DNA from: Nelumbo lutea
Lineage: Eukaryota > Streptophyta > Magnoliopsida > Proteales > Nelumbonaceae
NCBI GenBank assembly: GCA_022828595.1
Contig: JAKGHH010000006.1
Coordinates: 12,954,499 to 13,018,498 of the forward strand
Length of the DNA stretch: 64,000 nt
Reading direction: 5' to 3'
Position 1 is the first letter of the stretch. The number at the start of each line of letters is the position of its first letter. A program made the position numbers and the translations under genes. The notes under the pieces were generated by a model. It saw nothing but the letters and a program-made list of their open reading frames with translations, was not told where the DNA came from and ran no database searches. Below are positions 38,901-48,031 of the stretch, in pieces.

Positions 38901-41900
38901 GTATTTTTCCTCTTAAGCTTCCTTATTTCAAATATGATGTCAGCATTGGAAATAAAGTCTTGTTTTGGGAAGATGTTTGGATTGGTGAAAACTCCCTTAA
39001 AGATAGATTCCCTTCTATTTACTCATTGTCTGAAAACAAAAGAAAAGTGATCTCTTCAGTGTTTGTTGATAACTCCTAGGATTTGGGCTTGAGAAGAGGT
39101 CTAAGGGATTCTGAAATGGGGAAGGTTGATGATTTGATCACTCAGTTAGGGGAAGTCTTTCTTGATCAATCATGTAGAGATAGCAGAATTTGGAAACCTT
39201 CCCCTTCTGGTTTCTTTAATTGCTTTTCTTTCTATAACATTTTGCTTCAGACCTCTAACCTTGTAGGGAACTTTCCTTCAAAGGAGGTGTGGGGTAGCCC
39301 TATACCCCCTAAAATTCAAGCCTTTTGTTGGAAAGTGGTACTCCAAAAAATCAACACCTTGGATTTATTGCAGAAAAAGAGGCCAAATATACGCCTCTCC
39401 CCCCATGTTTGTTACCTCTGTTTGGGTTCTGGTGAGACAATTTCACATTTACTAATCTCATGTCCCTCTGTGTTCTTTATTTGGTCTTGGTTCTCTTCTC
39501 TCTTTGGCTGCAAGTGGACTCCCTCCTCAAGCGTGGTGAACCTCTTTGATCCAGCTTTTTCCACGAACTATGTGGAGAGCCACTAGAGCTGTTGTATTGT
39601 GGTCAATGTGGGAGGAAAAAAACAACAGGATCTTCAAAGGCAATTGTAGATCCAAGGAAGAGGTTGTGGAAGGAATAACTACTAAGGTTATCCATTGGTT
39701 GAAAGCCTATGATCTTTTTAAGGATTTCTCAGTTGAAGACATTTATAGAAGTTGGGGTATTGTGGCATCTACTACTACTTCCAAAACTATGATACAGGAA
39801 GTTTGGTCCCCACCGACACAACAAAGGGTGAAATTGAACTTTGATGGAAGCTCTATAGGTAATCCAGGCCCATCTGTTATAGGAAGTGTTTTCAGAGATA
39901 ATGAAGGCAAGATAATGGCTTTGCTTTCAGGTCCAATAAGAGTTGGAGATTCCTTAAGAGCGGAAATCTTGGCACTACATCAAGGTGTAAAATTGGCCAA
40001 ACAATTGGGGCTACAGCAGATTGAGATAGAGGGAGACTCCAAGTTGGTAATTGGGTGGATGGAATCAGGGCAGCTGGGAATTTGGCAATATAGACAGCTG
40101 ATAAGGGAAATTCTTAGCATAACAAGGGAGGTGGGTGTTTAGTTCAAGTGCAAGCATTGCAAAATATATAAATGTAGAAAAGAAAAATAAGTCACAAGGG
40201 ATGCAGACTAAGATGGAATCAAAAAATATCATGGTTAATTTAACTGTAACCCTAAGTTTAATACAGAATGATTACTAATGCTTCTCCAACTGAACACTAC
40301 ATACCAGGGTAAATATGGTGTGACTTCGGCTACTTAAAAGGTTGAAATTATTCGAACCAACATGGCGATGCTCTGTTATTATAAATATAAACATCATTAA
40401 CAACCTAACAAGTCATGGACATATACATATATTGAAAGAAATATTTAGTTATAATAGATAGAAACAGTAACCCCAAAAAGTACCTTCTCCAGCAGCAATA
40501 AAAGAAAGTGCATGCCCAGGAGATAATACGACTTCCTCTTTAATACCCTCAACATAGGTGCCCTGCAAAACTTTTGTGTCAAAGAATTAATAGCCCAGCC
40601 CTTTTGTGTCAAAGGTTTTCATGGTGGGGATGCATCTTAGACTCAAATTTGATTTTGCAGATACCTTTAGAATCTACAATACATGGACTGTGGAAAATGG
40701 TAAACATAAAAAGAATAGGAGAATAGTTAGCCACGACATGAGAAGTTATAAAACCTGTGCATCTTCTCTGACACGCAAATTTTGTCCTGTTGGATCTAGG
40801 AGGTCATTTATCACCTGAAAACACAAGGAAAATCAGCATTTAAAATACAATGGACTTAATTGAATTACTGAAATAATAAGATAACTTTGAAACATTGAAA
40901 TAAATTGAAGTCCAAATAACAAAAATATACAAGGATATTAGTACCAGAGTTCCAGAAGTAAACTATTAATAGTTCTCAAAATAATGCATGAATCACTTAA
41001 ACCCAAAATATGGTAATAACAGTATGTGCACATAAACTTTGGAAAGGAATCAACAACATCCCAAAGACCTTATCTCAATACATACCAAGCATTTCATGTA
41101 TTTACTACTGACCTCATTGTAGATTTCAAGATAAGACACACGAAGTAAGAATTCTCTTCCTGGAGTCTGCAAGGAGATTGACTTAATTACAGCATCCACA
41201 AAAGAAATATATCAACATAAGGAAAAGCAGATAAGATGAACAGAGTTGAATATAATTCCAATTCCAGGATCCCAAGTTTTATGCAGTTGTTTTTCTTCAA
41301 ACAAATAGTTTTTAATCTTCACAGAAGCATTAAGCAGAAATAGTAACTCTAAGATCAGGGGTCAATAGGGAATTCTTAGTTGGGGATACAGGAGTTTTCA
41401 TTGTAATGTTATAGGATAAGATGTGACTGTACTGTCATCCTAATTCTACTCCATGCCTTTCCCTACTGTTCAGTTTTGTGGAAAGTTGGGTTTGTTGGAA
41501 TTATTTTCTGCCGAATATCATTAGAAAAAACAAAAACTCTAAGAGTCTGGGTTTATATAAATGGCCAGTAGCTGGAGGGGGAAAATCATTACAGAACATA
41601 CATAAACAAACAAAACAAAAATCATTTTAGCAACCAGATAAGTCCCATAGAAAGAAAAACAATTAGCCATATACACAAAGCACTAGGCTTAAAAGTCTCA
41701 TATTGAAAGCTGGAAAGCCACCTAGAGAGAGATAGCAGATGGAAAAATGATAAGAAATAGAAAGAAAAATGTGGGTCTCTTGGCAATAAACCAACAGACA
41801 AGCAGTTTATGCACATGCTTCAACCTTCAAAACATGGTAGACATCAATTTTACAAACTTCATAGATCCACTTACATCTTGGATTATGCTGAATACATCCT

Positions 41901-44582
41901 TGATGGCCAATGGTATAATACCTGGAGAATTTTGATCTCCCTGTCAAATAAATAGGTAAAAGAGTCAAAAATAAGATATAAGAGCTCTGACTTCTTTCTT
42001 TACCAGCAACAATTACACACTGAGCCATTGACCCATACTCACAGGGCTGCTTTGCTATTGACATGACACAAATTTTAGTATGCTTTCTTCTTGCATTTCT
42101 GTTATAAGGGCCTAGAAGAGATTATTCTTCTTTAGGCTGTTTCAACCCTCTCCCCACCTTCTTTTTTATCTAAAAGAAAGAACAAAAAAGTAGTATGGAA
42201 AAAAAAGGAGAAAATAACAAAAAGGAAGCCCTAGAGCCACTATCCCCTGAGGGGAGAAAGGTAAATTTGGCATATAACATCTGTTCCTCTGTGTATCTGC
42301 AGGGGCACATCTGTCCCTCCCTAGACCCCGCATTGGCAGGAGCTTCATGCACTAGGTTACCATATTCAATAGCTATGATGTGGAGAAATTTAGGATAGGA
42401 CACTAGGCTTTGAATAATTAGCCTTATGATAAAGGCTTTCAATGCACTGAACTTATTTTTACTTTTAACTATATTTTTGCAAAATATACTTTTCAGAAAC
42501 AGGGACAAAAAACCTTTATCAGAGTAGCTACAACATGATCTCTATTGGTTGGCTCATGAAAATAATTGTAAAATCTAGTTTATTAGTGTTAAGTAATAAG
42601 TATGTGTCCTTTTGAATGACAATTCTGACAGCCAATAGAGATCATGTTACAGTTTTCTCATGAGCTGGCCAATGGACACATGTTTTATTTATTGGTAATC
42701 GGATGGAAACATGCTTATTGCTGAATGCTAATAAACTAGAGATCTTAGGCAATCCCAATTCACATGTGCATTTTAAATATTCCATTACAAGACACTACAA
42801 TTTAATGATCTGGATTGATTGACCACTTTTAAACAGTGGACCTTCGTAGAAGGGAAAAGAACTATGTATGTGTTTGGAACCGTGGGCATTCATTCGCTAA
42901 ACATTTGTACTTGATTTGTTTGCAAAACCGAGAAAAGTAATAATGAACCCGTTTATTGACACTTAGGCGCCATTAGGCACCACATCAGTGAAACATTGAA
43001 TAAACGCCTACCCATTGGGGGAAGCGCTAAAATGAAACTTCCCCCAACGGTAGGCGCGCACATAAATCAAGGCCTGCTTTTGCAATTCTCTATGCGTACA
43101 GATCCGCATAATGGGGAAATGCTGAAGTGGTGCCTATGTGGCAGCATTTATTCAACAAACGCCCACGGTTCCAAACACCGCATATGTCATCTCAGAGAGC
43201 TGGAGACTTACATGCATAGTGTGTGTCTTCCCACTGCTTGTAACACCATAGGCAAAAACAGTCCCTGAAAGGTAATGTGAGTGTTTCAATAAACAAGATT
43301 TTCAATACGATCAGGTTACTAAATTAGTAACAAGATTCAATTAGAAACAACTTCAGTCCCCTAAAGTTCATTTTTGTGAATTCCTAAACTTGGATAAGAC
43401 AAAATACCATTGATGCCTTCCATTGCAGCCTTGACCACAGGTCGAGCAGCTACATCATAAACCTCTGGAGAAGTTGTAGAAGGTCCAAAAACCCTATCTG
43501 AAATACCAAAAACTCAGATGCTACAGAAAACATTAAAAACAAAAAAAAAAGACGTGTATTTACAAATGTGCGAAAATGATTCACAATGCTCTGACCACTT
43601 TGAGAGGTCGTTTTGTCATAATAAACTATTCGATGGCAAATAGAGATGGAACAAAAATACAAGATTGCTGTTATTAATTGATGATTATTACATTCCAGAT
43701 ACCATAAGCAACAGTCAGAATTTTAATTTAATTGAACAATTATGTATATGAAATAGAAATGGAAGTCAAAACATTGCTCCTCCATTAGCACCCGTATCAT
43801 GATGCAGCAATGCCGTTAATGCTTGAATTAGAAAATAAAAGGAAGCTACTCTCTTAAATCATACAACCAAGTATAATTAATTTCAGAGAAAAAGAGATGA
43901 AAATTAGAAAAATAATATGTTGAAGGCCCGGTCAGAGCCTAAAAATGGCTATGTAGATAAGTAAACTTTAAAATTTGTAAGTTAATGGTAAATTATAATA
44001 CCAAATGCATACGCTGTAGCTGGATTGTACTCGCTGCGGACAATTTTATCCCCATCAGCATACCACGCGATCTCATCTCCTCGCTGAATTTCCCGCTCAC
44101 TACAACAAGAAACCCCAAAAATGAATTTGTTGAGCTACAATGAACTAGCAACGCAGCCCTAAATCCCCAAATTCTAATATCACCAATACAAGCAAACCAC
44201 GGATCTACCACAATTCATCCAGATCTAAGCCATACCTCAGCGGCCTAAACCGAACAGTAACCGAAATACAATCCCCTGATCTCGACGTAACAACCGGCTC
44301 TCCAATGAGCTCCTCCGCCGGAGCATAACTGACAGGAGCACGACTTCCGTAGCCCTTGGAGCCAAGGTACATTGAATCACTACGGCCACGAGTGGGCGTC
44401 ATGGATCTGGTTGTGTAACCATTGCCAGAACCGTAGAACGACGAGGCCGAAGAAGAGCACGAGCGAGGGATGAATCTACCGTTCATGAGCGACGACGACG
44501 AAGACGAGGAGGAGTAAGGACTTGACGGTTTCCGGTAACCGAAAGGAGAGCTGCTCCGTCCCCTTGATGAAGAGGCCGCCAT
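23850..44582 (-). CDS. KIN7D: Kinesin-7 motor with C-terminal RING finger (24 exons)
   Basis: A plus-end type microtubule motor. Spliced exons give 1096 residues. Residues 1-100 are Ser/Arg-rich, 105-430 are the motor (P-loop GVTSSGKT 185-192, SSRSH 296-300, DLAGSE 328-333), 430-1020 are mostly coiled coil, and 1049-1083 are a C3HC4 RING. Length, layout and RING resemble Arabidopsis At4g39050/At2g21380 (KIN7D/KIN7C, about 1055 residues; At4g39050 is also called MKRP2). MKRP-type proteins were named for mitochondrial targeting; the Ser/Arg-rich start fits a transit peptide, but this is inference. Every intron is GT-AG and phase is kept throughout. Exons are listed separately below. The RING suggests ubiquitin-ligase activity, not proven here. 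Confidence 0.95.
24009..24138 (-). CDS. KIN7D: Kinesin exon 23, first half of RING
   Basis: Residues 1026-1068. Ends [20 protein letters not shown], giving zinc ligands C1049, C1052, C1064 and H1066. Confidence 0.94.
24724..25467 (-). CDS. KIN7D: Kinesin exon 22
   Basis: Residues 778-1025, the largest exon. Starts [20 protein letters not shown]. Long heptad runs, then a basic segment with [14 protein letters not shown], then [20 protein letters not shown]. Confidence 0.93.
26363..26505. repeat. Tandem duplication inside kinesin intron 21
   Basis: A segment of about 48 bp containing CATAGAACACAGATAAGAAA occurs at about 26363-26410 and 26457-26504, almost unchanged. Between the copies, 26423-26456 matches exon 21 (26736-26769) with two differences over 34 bases. 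Confidence 0.75.
26717..26857 (-). CDS. KIN7D: Kinesin exon 21
   Basis: Residues 731-777. Starts [20 protein letters not shown] and ends [10 protein letters not shown]; coiled coil. A piece of it is copied in intron 21. Confidence 0.92.
27090..27137 (-). CDS. KIN7D: Kinesin exon 20
   Basis: Residues 715-730: [16 protein letters not shown]. Confidence 0.92.
27229..27431. mobile_element. Tourist-like MITE in kinesin intron 19 (203 bp)
   Basis: Starts GGCTGTATTTGG and ends with an inverted ...CCAAGTTCAACC; internal words GGATTTGAA/TTCAAATCC also pair. TTA lies on both sides (27226-27228 and 27432-27434), the 3-bp duplication typical of PIF/Harbinger-type MITEs. Non-coding. Confidence 0.68.
27548..27598 (-). 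CDS. KIN7D: Kinesin exon 19
   Basis: Residues 698-714: [17 protein letters not shown]. Confidence 0.92.
27689..27808 (-). CDS. KIN7D: Kinesin exon 18
   Basis: Residues 658-697. Starts [20 protein letters not shown]; coiled coil. A second AG six bases inside could serve as an alternative acceptor. Confidence 0.91.
28475..28612 (-). CDS. KIN7D: Kinesin exon 17
   Basis: Residues 612-657. Starts [20 protein letters not shown]; helical. Confidence 0.92.
28948..29175 (-). CDS. KIN7D: Kinesin exon 16
   Basis: Residues 536-611. Starts [20 protein letters not shown]; Ser-rich, probably unstructured linker. Confidence 0.92.
29272..29286. repeat. TA microsatellite in intron 15
   Basis: A short (TA)n run. 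A (GA)n run lies in the same intron at about 29590-29607. Confidence 0.7.
29662..29844 (-). CDS. KIN7D: Kinesin exon 15
   Basis: Residues 475-535. Starts [20 protein letters not shown] and ends [11 protein letters not shown]. Confidence 0.93.
29898..30122 (+). mobile_element. LINE 3' tail in kinesin intron 14
   Basis: A 21-bp direct repeat starting AAAGTTTTGGAACTTAG lies at 29877-29897 and 30123-30143. Between the copies the plus strand reads ...[18 protein letters not shown] then LFWASL and a stop, the end of a plant L1 RNase H domain, followed by a 3' UTR and an A-rich end (AATAAAATAAAG). Only about 225 bp were inserted: severe 5' truncation, usual for LINEs. It is antisense to the kinesin. 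Confidence 0.88.
30197..30328 (-). CDS. KIN7D: Kinesin exon 14
   Basis: Residues 431-474. Starts [20 protein letters not shown]; heptad pattern begins the coiled coil. Confidence 0.93.
30444..30551 (-). CDS. KIN7D: Kinesin exon 13, end of motor
   Basis: Residues 395-430: [20 protein letters not shown] then [16 protein letters not shown]. Last motor helix and neck. Confidence 0.95.
30789..30893 (-). CDS. KIN7D: Kinesin exon 12
   Basis: Residues 360-394. Contains [18 protein letters not shown], the microtubule-contact helix region. Confidence 0.95.
31160..31316 (-). mobile_element. tRNA-derived SINE in kinesin intron 11
   Basis: Flanked by a perfect 14-bp duplication, ATTGCACTAGCAAA (31146-31159 and 31317-31330). 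The minus strand has a pol III B box, GGTTCGAGTCT, with an A-box-like AATGGTAAAATCTCGGG upstream, then a tRNA-unrelated body ending in a short T-run. A T-run tail and this arrangement recall plant Au-type SINEs; the family name is inferred. It lies in the same orientation as the kinesin. Confidence 0.82.
31381..31485 (-). CDS. KIN7D: Kinesin exon 11, switch II
   Basis: Residues 325-359: [20 protein letters not shown] then [15 protein letters not shown]. Contains DLAGSE. Confidence 0.95.
31581..31637 (-). CDS. KIN7D: Kinesin exon 10
   Basis: Residues 306-324: [19 protein letters not shown]. First exon after the transposon-filled intron. Confidence 0.94.
31939..32271 (+). mobile_element. Solo LTR inside LINE A 3' UTR (333 bp)
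   Basis: Flanked by GAGGA at 31934-31938 and 32272-32276, a 5-bp duplication. Inside are a TATA-like stretch (CTATAAGAG), a later AGAATTAAGCTCTC plus C/T-rich block, and an end ...TACTATTACA. The start TTTAATCAG lacks the usual TG. No internal retroelement DNA remains, so it is probably a recombined LTR. Confidence 0.65.
34585..35418 (-). mobile_element. L1-type LINE B, 5'-truncated, nested in LINE A
   Basis: A 12-bp duplication with one difference (GCCTCTCATCTT at 34573-34584, GCCCCTCATCTT at 35419-35430) bounds it. Removing it joins the two halves of the LINE A RT. It keeps only the 3' part: [16 protein letters not shown] (zf-RVT region), RNase H ending [15 protein letters not shown] and CFWAQL, a 3' UTR and a poly-A tail (T-rich on the plus strand from 34583). 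It is the younger of the two. Confidence 0.9.
35660..36710 (-). mobile_element. RTE-type LINE fragment in kinesin intron 9
   Basis: On the minus strand it reads [35 protein letters not shown] (a changed FADD box) and [13 protein letters not shown] with [10 protein letters not shown], all signatures of the plant RTE clade. The end reads TGGGACAAGACTTAGATGAT, followed by an ATG/ATC microsatellite, as RTE elements end. It is 5'-truncated and broken. Confidence 0.86.
37529..38263 (+). pseudogene. LINE C reverse transcriptase, interrupted
   Basis: 244 codons covering the fingers and palm up to the position of the catalytic FADD box. There a frame change leads into 38224-38526, which continues [11 protein letters not shown]. 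One frame change at the active site makes the copy inactive, but the flanking motifs are well kept. Confidence 0.85.
39546..40142 (+). pseudogene. LINE C RNase H, cut at 3' end
   Basis: Contains [34 protein letters not shown] and [14 protein letters not shown]. The first, second and third acidic RNase H residues are present, but the last HxxREAN segment is missing because the element ends at about 40142. Confidence 0.85.
40305..40372 (-). CDS. KIN7D: Kinesin exon 9, switch I
   Basis: Residues 283-305: [20 protein letters not shown] then FTL. Contains the switch I SSRSH. The donor opens the 8.7-kb intron 9. Confidence 0.94.
40484..40562 (-). CDS. KIN7D: Kinesin exon 8
   Basis: Residues 257-282: [20 protein letters not shown] then FIAAGE. 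Ends in phase 1. Confidence 0.93.
40755..40814 (-). CDS. KIN7D: Kinesin exon 7
   Basis: Residues 237-256: [20 protein letters not shown]. Confidence 0.94.
41113..41166 (-). CDS. KIN7D: Kinesin exon 6
   Basis: Residues 219-236: [18 protein letters not shown], a conserved motor strand. Confidence 0.94.
41875..41940 (-). CDS. KIN7D: Kinesin exon 5
   Basis: Residues 197-218, starting [20 protein letters not shown]. Whole codons, phase 0 at both ends. Confidence 0.94.
42520..42750. repeat. Compound inverted repeat in kinesin intron 4
   Basis: ACATGATCTCTATTGG at about 42530 is inverted at about 42637. TAGTTTATTAG plus AATAAG near 42580 is inverted near 42725. It could be a decayed MITE. No duplication was found. 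Confidence 0.5.
42867..43187. mobile_element. Inverted-repeat MITE in kinesin intron 4
   Basis: GTGTTTGGAACCGTGGGC at the left is matched exactly in reverse complement at the right, with further pairing inside (TTCCCCCAACGGTAGGCG and CCTACCCATTGGGGGAA). Non-coding; the target duplication is unclear. Its right end is about 25 bp from exon 4. Confidence 0.72.
43212..43264 (-). CDS. KIN7D: Kinesin exon 4, P-loop
   Basis: Residues 179-196: [18 protein letters not shown]. Holds the nucleotide-binding P-loop. A MITE lies about 25 bp beyond its donor site. Confidence 0.95.
43408..43497 (-). CDS. KIN7D: Kinesin exon 3
   Basis: Residues 149-178: [20 protein letters not shown] then [10 protein letters not shown]. 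Motor domain. Confidence 0.93.
44002..44099 (-). CDS. KIN7D: Kinesin exon 2
   Basis: Residues 116-148. Reads [20 protein letters not shown] and ends NPATAYAF. Donor GTATTA, acceptor TTGTAG. Confidence 0.92.
44236..44582 (-). CDS. KIN7D: Kinesin exon 1
   Basis: Residues 1-115 plus two bases. Starts [20 protein letters not shown], rich in Ser, Arg and Tyr, and ends in the first motor strand, SVTVRFRPL. The upstream in-frame open stretch to 44690 has a further ATG, but the MAASSSRG start is the conserved one. Confidence 0.93.
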
Positions 44583-44845
44583 TGATCGATTCGACACCGA
44601 CCGATGAAGACTCTTCCCTCGGAAGACAAGCGAAAAGGAATAGAAGTAGAAGAAGAGGAAGAGTGAGAATCTGTCAGTCTTCACATGCACCCAGAGACAA
44701 AAGCGAAGAACAATAGTTGTTTTCAGTTCTTTTTTAATGCTCGGCTGTTAATGATGCTTTAAAGAGATTGGTTAGTATGAGAGAAGCAGGTGCTGAGCGG
44801 GAACAAAAAACACGACTTGATTATAGGCTGGAGAGCGAAACAGAG

Positions 44846-44893
<48 letters not shown>

Positions 44894-45230
44894 TGAGTGA
44901 AGGAGCTAACTTTCTTTCTCAAGACAAGTAGAGTTGCAGAAGACAAATCCGAAATCGATCAGCCATTAAAATGGGATATGTTTGCGCGAGAGAGAGAGAG
45001 ATTGTATTTTGACATTTGGGAGATGTTTGAATTAGAAAGCAAACTCCAGGTGAGGAGCTGAGCTGGCGTGTATGGATGACGTGGGAGGTGGGTAATTCGA
45101 GTTTTAAACTAGGTGGAATTCCCCGCGTTGTAAGACCAGCCTTTTCAAAACTAAACCTAAAACGAGCGGGAATAACCGCGGTCCACGGCTCCATACTAGA
45201 CAAAATCGAGAGAGAGAGAGAGAGAGACAC
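44583..45230 (-). promoter_or_regulatory. Kinesin 5' UTR and promoter region with CT/GA tracts
   Basis: On the coding strand this region upstream of the ATG is rich in TC. The longest tract, (GA)20 on the plus strand, is at 44851-44890; others are at about 44988-45000 and 45208-45227. CT-rich tracts near plant start sites are common, but the transcription start cannot be placed. No clear TATA box was assigned. Confidence 0.4.
44851..44890. repeat. GA/TC microsatellite
   Basis: Twenty perfect GA units upstream of the kinesin ATG. Likely length-variable. Confidence 0.95.
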
Positions 45231-46489
45231 GCAATGCGAGAAGGTTGAGCGTTGAGGAAAGAAAACACTGGAAAAATGGGGAAAAATAATTGCAAAAAAT
45301 AAATAATTATTTGTTTATTTATGTCTGAGACGAGGAGCCGAGTTGGGAAGTGGCATTGCTTCATCCGACACGCGTCAATTGCAATCGTAAATAACATTGC
45401 TGTTGGCGGGACCCGCTTTTGCCCGTTACGGGCCGTTGAGGTTTTTTCTGTTTTTTATTGTTTCGGATGAAACGGTTTTGATCATATAATGACGGGTATA
45501 CCGTATATATTGGGATCATTATTCCACAAAACCGGCTTCATTATAGGTACGACGCCGGCCAGTGTCTGACACCATCTGATTGGAATCAGTTCCGGGTCGA
45601 AGCCGAACCAAACAAAATACCTATTCTAGTGCAACAGTGTCAGGATTCATTTCTATTTTCTAATCCTACAGAAGGCGAGAGTGGAGTTTGGACGGTGGAG
45701 ATAACAGATATTTGGGCATGTGATAGGTTAGGGTGCGTGTATCGCCTTCCACGTAGGACAGGCTGATGGCATTGATGGAGACACATAGACAGACAAGTGT
45801 TGGGATGTCAGCACCTAAGCTAAAGCTAAAGCTCGAGCTCAGCCAAAATCGCGCTTAGCATCAAACTGCGCTGAGCGGCGCAGTGCGCACCAGGCTCTGG
45901 CTCTGGCATGTCGAATCGTGGATACACAAAAGTGCAACGTTGTTGTAGTACATTACACGCTTGTCAAGTTGTCATATTATTCATTCCTGGGTTTTTTCTG
46001 TACATTCCGTAGTCCCTGCCCCATAAACAGGGAATACTTGGATATGATAGGATAGTATAGTCTGACCATTACTATACTTACTGGATCAGATCAGACATCT
46101 TATGGTCAACCGAGCCGTTGATTTTATAAAATAAAGTTATTCTTTCTTGAAATATTCCACTTTGACGGCTTTGATATGCATAGGAGGTGTATCCGCCCTG
46201 TTTCACCTGTACTGTTCTAAAAAGCGCGAATCACCTAAAAGAAAAACCTGTGACTACTCTGAGACCGGTTGGGATATGCTCACAACATGATACATGTCCT
46301 CTTACCATGCGACTCCGGATGTCCCGCCCACATAAGTCTATTTACGCCTATCCACAAAACACTACCTCCTTCCTTGAGGATAACATATTATTCATCTGTG
46401 GTTATGTTGTTATTTGGGTAGAATTGTCTTGGATAGGAAATTTGGATTTTTATCTAGTAATAATAAGTTAAGCTTTTCACGAGTTATTC
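45231..46489. other. Intergenic upstream of kinesin, no gene seen
   Basis: Mixed-composition DNA without coding signal. The 94-codon plus-strand open stretch at 46187-46471 has no recognisable domain and looks like chance. Part may belong to the kinesin promoter. Confidence 0.4.
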
Positions 46490-46835
46490 GAACTCAATTT
46501 GTGAAAAATTTGGCCCGGTTAGGTTTCAATCGAGTTCAAGCTTGAGCTCGAGTTCGAGCCCAATCCACTGGTTTGATTATGAAAATAATATATATATAAT
46601 AAAATATTATAATTATTAATTATTATAATTCTTAATTTCTTAAATATCAAATAAAAAATATTTTTATATATAATTTTTTATTTTTATCAAATATTTTTTC
46701 TCAAAATCAAACTTGAGCTTATGAATTTTTTACTTGAGCCGAGCTCGAGCTCAAGGTTCTGGCTCGAAATCGAACTCGAGCCTTGTAGAACAGTCTTGAT
46801 CCGAGCTCGAGCCTCGTACTATTTGGCTCGGCTCG
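46490..46835. repeat. GAGCTCGAGC-rich inverted element
   Basis: Two arms made of variations on GAGCTCGAGCTCGAG surround a 150-bp A/T core. The arms are loosely complementary. Such elements are common in plants and look like decayed non-autonomous DNA transposons. Neither clean ends nor a duplication can be given. Confidence 0.55.
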
Positions 46836-48022
46836 ACTCAAATCCATCCCTATTTACCATGATAATCCCATAGTGTCAATCTCAAGAAAAAAGTGTTGGA
46901 ACTTATTAGAGAATTATTTTGACAATTGGGTTATATATCAAAATAACCCATGGTAGCCAAATCAGCCAACTGATATTAGCTATGATATGAGAAAGATATG
47001 ATATCTAAAAATTTTCTAACTAATTAACTGAAATCATAAACATAATAGTCAATCAGGTATTATTTATCAAAATTTATGAATGGATTTTGATTAGTCAAAA
47101 CTCTTCCCATACCATATCTTTTCCGCATTATAGATTTGAACAAATTGGGCCCAATATCAAAACACTATATCCTACTAAGGAGAAAATATTTTGTGCAGTT
47201 TTTCATTTCAGAAAATTCCGTCTCCTATAGACACAACAAGACACTTTGGTTAAATTAGAAGGAAAAGTGTGATACGATAAAATAAATAAATAATATAAAA
47301 ACTATGTTGATAAAAATGTTTCAACCAACTTAGAAAACCACAACAATGATATAAGTAAATGTATAAAACTAACTTAGGGGTGATATGTTAGTTAACTGGT
47401 TCAAGTAAAGACAATAGATTCGAACCCTGATAGTCTGATACCACCAAATTTGGGGAGGGGCTATAATAAATGTGGTGCTCCACTACTTAAACCACTCCTA
47501 TGGGGATTTAGGTGTATCACCAAATACCAAAAATAAATAAGGGTCTGTATGGTTCACGGTAGGATTGAAAATCAAAACGTCATAGAATTGGAATCGCCTA
47601 TTTCCAATGCCTATTTGGTTCAGACATGACTAGGAATCGAATTCAAATCATTGTTGTTTGGTTTATTTGAAGTTAGAATCGGAATTAATCAAAAATTGTC
47701 AATATTGTATCAGTTTATTTATAGTTTATTATTTGATTATTACCTTTTCTTTTATATTATTATTTTATTAGTATTTTATTCTTGCTTTATTAGTATTTAA
47801 TGATCAATATCTTAGTATTTTATTATTAATTTATTAATATTTTATGAATATATAATTATTATTTTATTATTGCTTTAATAATATGTTATTATTATTAACA
47901 GACTCTAAAATGGAAATCTCATTCATTTCCAAGGGGAGCTTCTAATGACCATTCCACCATATAGGAGAATTCCCATTCCACCAAAAGTAGGAATCATCCC
48001 ATTCGGATCAAATGAATAGTTA
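46836..48022. other. AT-rich intergenic DNA
   Basis: No gene. A stretch at 47375-47520 contains GATTCGAACCC, a B-box-like word, but no convincing SINE or tRNA around it. AT-rich repeats of TATTTTATTATT type fill 47700-47900. Confidence 0.4.
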
Positions 48023-48031
48023 GAATAAAAA
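48023..48031. repeat. 9-bp target duplication, left (GAATAAAAA)
   Basis: Identical to 49253-49261. It bounds the Pack-MULE-like element. Confidence 0.9.

Larger units (their letters stand above)
36712..40150 (+). mobile_element. L1-type LINE C, opposite orientation, in intron 9
   Basis: Plus strand. Endonuclease end ([20 protein letters not shown] at about 36745), RT at 37529-38526 ([52 protein letters not shown]), [20 protein letters not shown] (from about 38518), zf-RVT (39083-39586) and RNase H (39546-40142, [15 protein letters not shown]). The open stretches are long (244, 203, 167 and 198 codons), so it is less decayed than LINE A. It stops inside RNase H: no 3' UTR or poly-A is seen. 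It is antisense to the kinesin. Confidence 0.88.

Noticed and set aside
44919..45397. Two minus-strand open stretches upstream of the kinesin ATG
   Set aside because: Made of Ser/Leu/Arg repeats from the CT microsatellites; no domain and no splice link to exon 1.
46187..46471. 94-codon plus-strand open stretch
   Set aside because: No start context, domain or conserved-looking text.
47375..47520. Possible SINE or tRNA gene with GATTCGAACCC
   Set aside because: The B-box-like word is present, but no A box at the right distance, no cloverleaf and no flanking duplication.
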